Part shown: piece by piece, positions 6,201-9,350 of the stretch | Numbering within the stretch: the stretch's first letter is position 1 | How the letters are laid out: each line of letters opens with the position of its first letter | Assembly (NCBI GenBank): GCA_947446835.1 | Contig: CANFHS010000084.1 | Span: 1-9,350 of the forward strand | Direction: 5' to 3' | DNA length: 9,350 nucleotides | DNA from: Bacteriovoracaceae bacterium | Lineage (GTDB): Bacteria > Bdellovibrionota > UBA1018 | Translations under genes and position numbers: made by a program | Notes under the pieces: generated by a model | Told to the model about the DNA's origin: nothing | What the model saw: only the letters and a program-made list of their open reading frames with translations | Databases searched by the model: none

Positions 6201-6538
6201 TGGAGCAGATCCTCCACGTGACGGATGCCCTCGATCAGGAGGCGCTCGATATGGTCGTCATCGAGCGAGTAATAGACGGCTCGCCCCTCGCGCCGGGCCT
6301 TGACCAGGCGCAGATTGCGGAGCGTGCGCAGGTGGTGGCTGACCGCGGGCTGGCTCATGCCCACGAGCTGCACCAGCTTGCTCACGCTGAGCTCCCCCTT
6401 GGACAGCGACCACACGATCTGGATGCGCGACGAATCGCCGAGCGCCTGGAAGGTGTCGGCAAGCAGGACGAACTTTTCCTTGAGCTTCAACCCCGCGCCG
6501 ATCTGACCGCGCTGGAGCGAGTTCAGCGAATTTTTCAT
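6197..6538 (-). CDS. ArsR/SmtB-family metalloregulator of the feo operon
   Basis: The 113-residue protein has a winged-helix ArsR fold: ADTFQALGDSSRIQIVWSL (27-45), the recognition region VGMSQPAVSHHLRTLRNLRLV (59-79), then the wing KARREGRAVYYSL (80-92). The last helix carries Asp94, His96, His107 and Asp110, the D-x-H-(10)-H-x-x-[E/D] spacing of the alpha5 metal site of SmtB and CzrA. The alpha3 arsenic/cadmium site (ELCVCDL in ArsR) reads ELSVSKL here, and the protein has no cysteine at all. A metal-responsive repressor of this operon is therefore likely; whether it senses Zn, Fe(II), Co or Mn cannot be told. The ATG directly follows an inverted repeat with no room for a Shine-Dalgarno, so translation may be leaderless or start further in. 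The stop overlaps feoA as ATGA. Confidence 0.88.
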   Translation of the reverse strand: MKNSLNSLQRGQIGAGLKLKEKFVLLADTFQALGDSSRIQIVWSLSKGELSVSKLVQLVGMSQPAVSHHLRTLRNLRLVKARREGRAVYYSLDDDHIERLLIEGIRHVEDLLQ

Positions 6539-6554
6539 ATAAGCGATTGCTTAT
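6539..6554. promoter_or_regulatory. Probable ArsR operator abutting the regulator's start codon
   Basis: ATAAGC and GCTTAT form a perfect inverted repeat around a 4-base spacer. The repeat ends one base before the start codon of the ArsR-type gene. AT-rich interrupted dyads overlapping the promoter are the usual operators of this family. The region around is otherwise GC-rich. Autorepression of the whole feo operon is the simplest reading. Confidence 0.6.
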
Positions 6555-6581
6555 CTATGGATGAATGACCTGACAAGTCAA
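6552..6581 (-). promoter_or_regulatory. Candidate promoter of the arsR-feo operon
   Basis: A good -35, TTGACT, lies at 6576-6581 on the minus strand. At 17-18 bases' spacing the -10 would be ATAGAT or TAGATA (6552-6558), which is only moderate and overlaps the inverted repeat. Transcription would begin around the repeat or the ATG, consistent with a very short or absent leader. Confidence 0.35.
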
Positions 6582-6667
6582 AAGCCGGGAGGCGGCCTTC
6601 AAAACGTGCCGCTTTTGATTCCTTTGAGAATAAAAAGGCGCCCTACCCATGGACACTGGACGACCAG

Positions 6668-6696
6668 TTGCCCGGCCCCGCGGGGTGTGCTAATCC
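6668..6696 (+). promoter_or_regulatory. Candidate tRNA promoter
   Basis: TTGCCC (6668-6673) may be a -35. The -10 is either GCTAAT (6689-6694, 15-base spacer) or TAATCC (6691-6696, 17-base spacer), preceded by TGTG like an extended -10. A run of C follows, the GC-rich discriminator often seen on stable-RNA promoters. The start would be near 6701, about 20 bases before the tRNA. Confidence 0.4.
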
Positions 6697-6722
6697 CCCC
6701 AGAACATTCAGGGTTCGTCTAC

Positions 6723-6812
6723 GGAGAGGTGGGAGAGTGGTTGAATCCGCACGCCTCGAAAGCGTGTTAGCCCGAAAGGGCTACGAGGGTTCGAATCCCT
6801 CCCTCTCCGCCA
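6723..6812 (+). tRNA. tRNA-Ser, anticodon CGA
   Basis: The 90-base gene folds as a class II tRNA. The acceptor stem is 6723-6729 with 6802-6808, the discriminator is G6809, and CCA is encoded at 6810-6812. The anticodon stem CACGC/GCGTG (6750-6754, 6762-6766) closes a loop CTCGAAA with anticodon CGA at 6757-6759, which reads the serine codon UCG. A long variable arm (about TAGCCC-GAAA-GGGCTA) is typical of tRNA-Ser. The T arm is GAGGG-TTCGAAT-CCCTC (6785-6801). UCG is used often in the coding regions here. A strong terminator follows and no other tRNA is adjacent, so it is a single-gene unit. I see no attachment-site duplicate or integrase beside it. Confidence 0.96.
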
Positions 6813-6830
6813 TCGAAACCGAAAGCGCAC

Positions 6831-6869
6831 AAAAAAGGCTGCCCCTCCCGGGGCGGCCTTTTTTGTTTT
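6831..6869 (+). terminator. Strong intrinsic terminator after tRNA-Ser
   Basis: Arms 6831-6845 and 6850-6864 form a 15-bp stem with one T-G wobble and a TCCC loop. The stem begins with six A and ends with six T, followed by GTTTT. It is symmetrical enough to work in both directions. It isolates the tRNA from the exported-protein gene at 6933. Confidence 0.9.
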
Positions 6870-6932
6870 GGAGGGGGGTCAGGAGTTCTTCAGGACGCCC
6901 GATTCTACTGGAAAACTGAATTAGTCAGGGAT

Positions 6933-7691
6933 ATGACGCGCCACATGAAATCCAAGCTTTTCTCCGTGATGCTGGCTCTCACCCTGGCCCTGCCCCTCGC
7001 CGCCCAGGCGGACCCGCAGGAATGGCGCTGCCTCTCGGCGCTGCAGCTGGCGCTGACCGGAGGCGACTGCGAGGGCACCACCCATGTCGTCGGCGGCGGC
7101 ACCCAGCCTTCCCGCGAAGGAACTTTTGCCTGCGGCTTTGTGCGCTGCCAGGGACAGAGCGCGGATTCGGGGGCCAACTACTACGCCTTCCGCGACCACT
7201 ACCGCTTCGGCATGGCACTGCCCGCCCCGCTCTGCTTCCACATGGATGGCACCACCCGCGCCTACCGCGAGCTGCGCGGCAAAGAGGTGGTCAGCTTGAC
7301 GGGCTTTGACCGCGCCGTCGCCCCGGCTTCGGGCCGCGGAAGCTGCAAAGTGGCCAGCCCGTTCCCGCTTTTCGTGAACCAGTCGCTGAAGGGCGCCATC
7401 CACTCGGTCATTCCCGTCGCCGCAACCTCTTCCTCCATCGAGCTTGAGGAGACCGAGGTCCGGGGCGTGACCTCGCCGCAGACCGATCGCGACTTCTGCG
7501 ACACTTCGGTTCGTCGCAAGATCGTCGTCGCGGCCCGCGCCTTGGGCGAGAAGCTTCGCAACCAGCCCGAGAAGATCTCGGGCCAGGGCTTCGTGGACGC
7601 CAACCAGCTGTGCAAAGGCCTGGCTTCAGCAGGGGCCCTGTTCGAGGCACTGGACCAGATCGCCCGCGACGCCCGCAAATCCAGACGCTGA
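6933..7691 (+). CDS. Exported eight-cysteine protein of unknown function (252 aa)
   Basis: The protein has a clear Sec signal peptide: MTRHMKSK, hydrophobic core LFSVMLALTLALPLAA, probable cleavage at AQA|DP near residue 27. The mature part of about 225 residues carries eight cysteines (WRCL, GDCE, FACG, VRCQ, PLCF, GSCK, DFCD, QLCK), an even number that suggests four disulfides in the periplasm. The middle is rich in Tyr, Phe and His (ANYYAFRDHYRFG), while the C-terminus is helical and basic (ALDQIARDARKSRR). I recognise no family. The start is uncertain: ATG 6933 has an AGGG only two bases away and ATG 6945 has one too far away. Both give a working signal peptide. It is preceded by the tRNA terminator and followed by a GC hairpin, so it is probably monocistronic. 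Confidence 0.7.
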   Translation: MTRHMKSKLFSVMLALTLALPLAAQADPQEWRCLSALQLALTGGDCEGTTHVVGGGTQPSREGTFACGFVRCQGQSADSGANYYAFRDHYRFGMALPAPLCFHMDGTTRAYRELRGKEVVSLTGFDRAVAPASGRGSCKVASPFPLFVNQSLKGAIHSVIPVAATSSSIELEETEVRGVTSPQTDRDFCDTSVRRKIVVAARALGEKLRNQPEKISGQGFVDANQLCKGLASAGALFEALDQIARDARKSRR

Positions 7692-7725
7692 GGCGGACTG
7701 GGGCATGACGCCCCGATCGGCCGCC
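7692..7725 (+). terminator. GC-rich two-part hairpin just after the stop codon
   Basis: GGCGG (7692-7696) pairs with CCGCC (7721-7725), and within it GGGGC (7700-7704) pairs with GCCCC (7710-7714). It starts on the base after the TGA. No T-run follows, so it may protect the 3' end or act as a weak or Rho-assisted terminator. A second small hairpin, GTGTC/GACAC at 7732-7747, is followed by AGTTTCGTT. Confidence 0.4.
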
Positions 7726-7790
7726 TATCCCGTGTCGTTCCAGACACAGTTTCGTTCCGACCAGCGAGCGCCGATACTGAAGTAGTAGAG

Positions 7791-7815
7791 GGAACGACCC
7801 CAGAACCGGGGCGTC
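7791..7815 (+). promoter_or_regulatory. Possible ECF-sigma-like promoter before the repeat lipoprotein
   Basis: GGAAC (7791-7795) and CGTC (7812-7815) are separated by 16 bases, resembling the -35 and -10 of many extracytoplasmic-function sigma promoters. The transcript would begin almost at the ATG at 7823. The motif is short and no sigma gene is nearby. An imperfect hairpin can also form over 7795-7817. Confidence 0.2.
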
Positions 7816-7822
7816 GGGACGA

Positions 7823-9350
7823 ATGGTACGAAAACTGGGCCTTTGGACACCGCTCAAGACGTGGGGAGGGATCGCTTTGTCGATCCTGCTCCTTTCCGCG
7901 TGCCGTCCCATCGGTTCCAGCGTTGCCGACTCGCTCGGGTTTTCTTCCTCGTCGGCGCCCACGATGGCCGCGCTGTCCGACCTGAGCACCTCGGAAAGTG
8001 CCGCAGTCACCAGTTCCAGCCTGTTCTGCATGGACAGCTCGGGCGTAGTGCCCAGCTACTCGGTTTCAGCAGACGACGCCGACGCGGGATGCTCGATCAC
8101 GTCCAGTGCGCCCGCCACCGTGAGCTGCACGCCCGCCGCCAAGTCGGGCCACACGGACTGGACTTCGACCGTGACCGTGACCTGCACGCTGGGCGGCCAG
8201 AGCACCAGCCAAAGCTTCACGCTGAACGTCACCGACGTGAACCACGCCCCGGTGCTGTCCACCCTGGTGGACCAGACCGTGCCCGAGGGAACACCCATCA
8301 CCGCTGACGCCGGAGTGACGGGCAGCGACCAGGACGCCGACAGCGACAGCCTGACCTACAGCTGCACGTTCACCGGCGGCGCCACCTCGTCGGCCACCGC
8401 CTGCACGAGCCTGCCTGGAACGGCCACCTTCAGCAGTAGCACCGGCGCCCTGGCCTGGACCCCGAGCTACACTTCGGCCGTAGGCCAAGCCGACACGACC
8501 TACACGGTCACCATCGCCGCCAGCGACGGACAGACCCCGCCCCTGACCGACAGCAAGAGCTTCCAGGTCACCATCGAAGACTCACCGGTGCAGTTCGGCC
8601 TGATCGCCGGACTGAGCGTGGCCGAAGGCGGCACCGCCTCGACCTCGGGCTTCAGCTGCGACGACGGGACGGGCGGAAGCCCCGCGTACCTGCTGGTTTC
8701 CCAGAGTGACGCCTCGTCCAACTGCAGCCTGGTGGCCGGTGCATCGACCTCGGTGTCGTGCACTCCGTCTGCCAAGACCGGTCACTCCACGTGGACTTCG
8801 TCGGTGACGGTGAGCTGCAGCCTGAACGGAGCAACGGCCACCCGGACCTTCACGGTCAGCGTGAGCGACACCAACCGTGCGCCGTCGCTTTCGTCCATCG
8901 CCAACCAGACCGTCACCGAAGGAACGGCCATCACCCAGATCAACGCCGCCGACGGAGGCGACGACCTGGACGTGGACCTGGACACCCTGACCTACACCTG
9001 CACGTTCACGGGCGGCGCCACCTCGTCGGCCACCGCCTGCACGAGCCTGCCTGGAACGGCCACCTTCAACAGCAGCACCGGCGTGCTGAACTGGACACCC
9101 AGCTACAGCGCAGCGGTCAGCCAGGCCGACACGACCTACACGGTGACCGTCACCGCCAGCGACGGGCAGACTTCGCCCCTGACCGACAGCAAGACCGTCA
9201 CGCTGACCGTCCAGAACGCCACGATGACCCTGGCCAGCATTTCAGGGGTGAGCGCGGCCGAGGGTGGCACCGCTTCGACCGCGACCCTGAGCTGCACCGA
9301 CGGTTCGGGTGTGGCGCCCAGCTATTCCATCCTTTCGCAAAGTGATCCGG
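7823..9350 (+). CDS. Large lipoprotein with cysteine-containing Ig/cadherin-like repeats, N-terminal part (cut by right edge)
   Basis: The start MVRKLGLWTPLKTW leads to a hydrophobic core and a canonical lipobox LSAC with Cys27. Residue +2 is Arg, not Asp, so outer-membrane sorting is likely. After a Ser-rich linker the 509 visible residues form composite repeats. Each has an A part (ending in a VTVTC/VTVSC strand and FTLNVTD or FTVSVSD) and a B part resembling bacterial cadherin/He_PIG-type Ig domains (APVLSTLVDQTVPEGTPI, LTYSCTFTGG, FSSSTGALAWTPSY, YTVTIAASDGQT). The order is A-B-A-B-A, still open at the edge. Every full repeat has four cysteines in A and two in B. Lys and Arg are scarce while Ser, Thr and Asp dominate. 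It is probably a surface-displayed adhesin or stalk; ligand unknown. The Shine-Dalgarno is weak (GGGA near the ATG). Confidence 0.8.
   Translation, partial: MVRKLGLWTPLKTWGGIALSILLLSACRPIGSSVADSLGFSSSSAPTMAALSDLSTSESAAVTSSSLFCMDSSGVVPSYSVSADDADAGCSITSSAPATVSCTPAAKSGHTDWTSTVTVTCTLGGQSTSQSFTLNVTDVNHAPVLSTLVDQTVPEGTPITADAGVTGSDQDADSDSLTYSCTFTGGATSSATACTSLPGTATFSSSTGALAWTPSYTSAVGQADTTYTVTIAASDGQTPPLTDSKSFQVTIEDSPVQFGLIAGLSVAEGGTASTSGFSCDDGTGGSPAYLLVSQSDASSNCSLVAGASTSVSCTPSAKTGHSTWTSSVTVSCSLNGATATRTFTVSVSDTNRAPSLSSIANQTVTEGTAITQINAADGGDDLDVDLDTLTYTCTFTGGATSSATACTSLPGTATFNSSTGVLNWTPSYSAAVSQADTTYTVTVTASDGQTSPLTDSKTVTLTVQNATMTLASISGVSAAEGGTASTATLSCTDGSGVAPSYSILSQSDP
8027..9295 (+). repeat. Tandem coding repeats of about 630-636 bp in the lipoprotein gene
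   Basis: Equivalent cysteine codons at 8027-8029, 8657-8659 and 9293-9295 mark two full units of 210 and 212 codons and the start of a third. Units are diverged overall but identical over 58 bases at 8375-8432 and 9011-9068 (offset 636), within a more similar stretch from about 8351 to 8470. All units stay in one reading frame. Confidence 0.85.

Noticed and set aside
3769..6303. Long plus-strand open frame (844 codons) opposite the feo operon
   Set aside because: It lies antisense to feoB, feoA and most of the ArsR-type gene, all of which have clear motifs. Its product is rich in Gln, His, Arg and Gly, as expected from the complement of high-GC coding DNA.
6592..6616. GCGGC-N11-GCCGC followed by TTTT, terminator-like on the plus strand
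   Set aside because: The loop is long, the stem is only five pairs, and no plus-strand transcript enters from the left, so a terminator role is not supported.
6723..6812. Possible integration site at the tRNA-Ser gene
   Set aside because: There is no integrase, no repeat of the tRNA 3' end downstream, and no visible change of composition.
8758..9345. Plus-strand frame of 195 codons and a similar one at 7843-8307
   Set aside because: Both are shifted-frame readings of the repeat lipoprotein, rich in His, Arg and Gln. The lipoprotein frame has a lipobox and conserved repeats.

Overview
The window is high-GC bacterial chromosomal DNA with dense gene packing, Sec and lipoprotein signal sequences, a CCA-encoding tRNA gene and ATGA stop/start overlaps. 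It looks like a Gram-negative, possibly of the Bdellovibrionota or a neighbouring deltaproteobacterial-type lineage. That placement is a weak inference from the mix of unfamiliar small secreted proteins, KamA and a cysteine-bearing Ig-repeat lipoprotein. No insertion sequence, CRISPR array, phage gene or replication origin is visible.

Left part (1-1999). The minus strand carries the 5' end of an HDOD-domain signalling gene that runs off the left edge. Next comes a two-gene unit, a small putative lipoprotein followed by a secreted protein, joined by an ATGA overlap. A short divergent region with a 13-bp palindrome separates this unit from a plus-strand gene for a small exported protein (2000-2518). 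None of the three exported proteins belongs to a family I recognise.

Middle (2519-6722). A bidirectional terminator lies between the exported-protein gene and a minus-strand kamA-type lysine 2,3-aminomutase gene. The enzyme keeps the radical-SAM cluster, the PLP lysine and both substrate aspartates, but lacks the zinc-site cysteines of the clostridial enzyme. Upstream on the same strand is a ferrous-iron operon: an ArsR/SmtB regulator, feoA, feoB and a small Cys-rich membrane protein. Every junction is a 4-base ATGA overlap, and a terminator follows. The regulator has a complete alpha5-type metal-ligand set (Asp94, His96, His107, Asp110) and no cysteine, and a perfect inverted repeat touches its start codon. 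Together these suggest a metal-responsive, self-regulating Fe(II) uptake operon.

Right part (6723-9350). On the plus strand are a tRNA-Ser(CGA) gene with a strong terminator, a gene for an exported protein with eight cysteines, and the 5' part of a large lipoprotein gene running off the right edge. That lipoprotein consists of roughly 210-residue composite repeats, each with six regularly placed cysteines, and includes a 58-bp block duplicated without change.

The most distinctive items are the ArsR-Feo operon with its start-codon-abutting operator, the zinc-site-less KamA, and the cysteine-patterned repeat lipoprotein.
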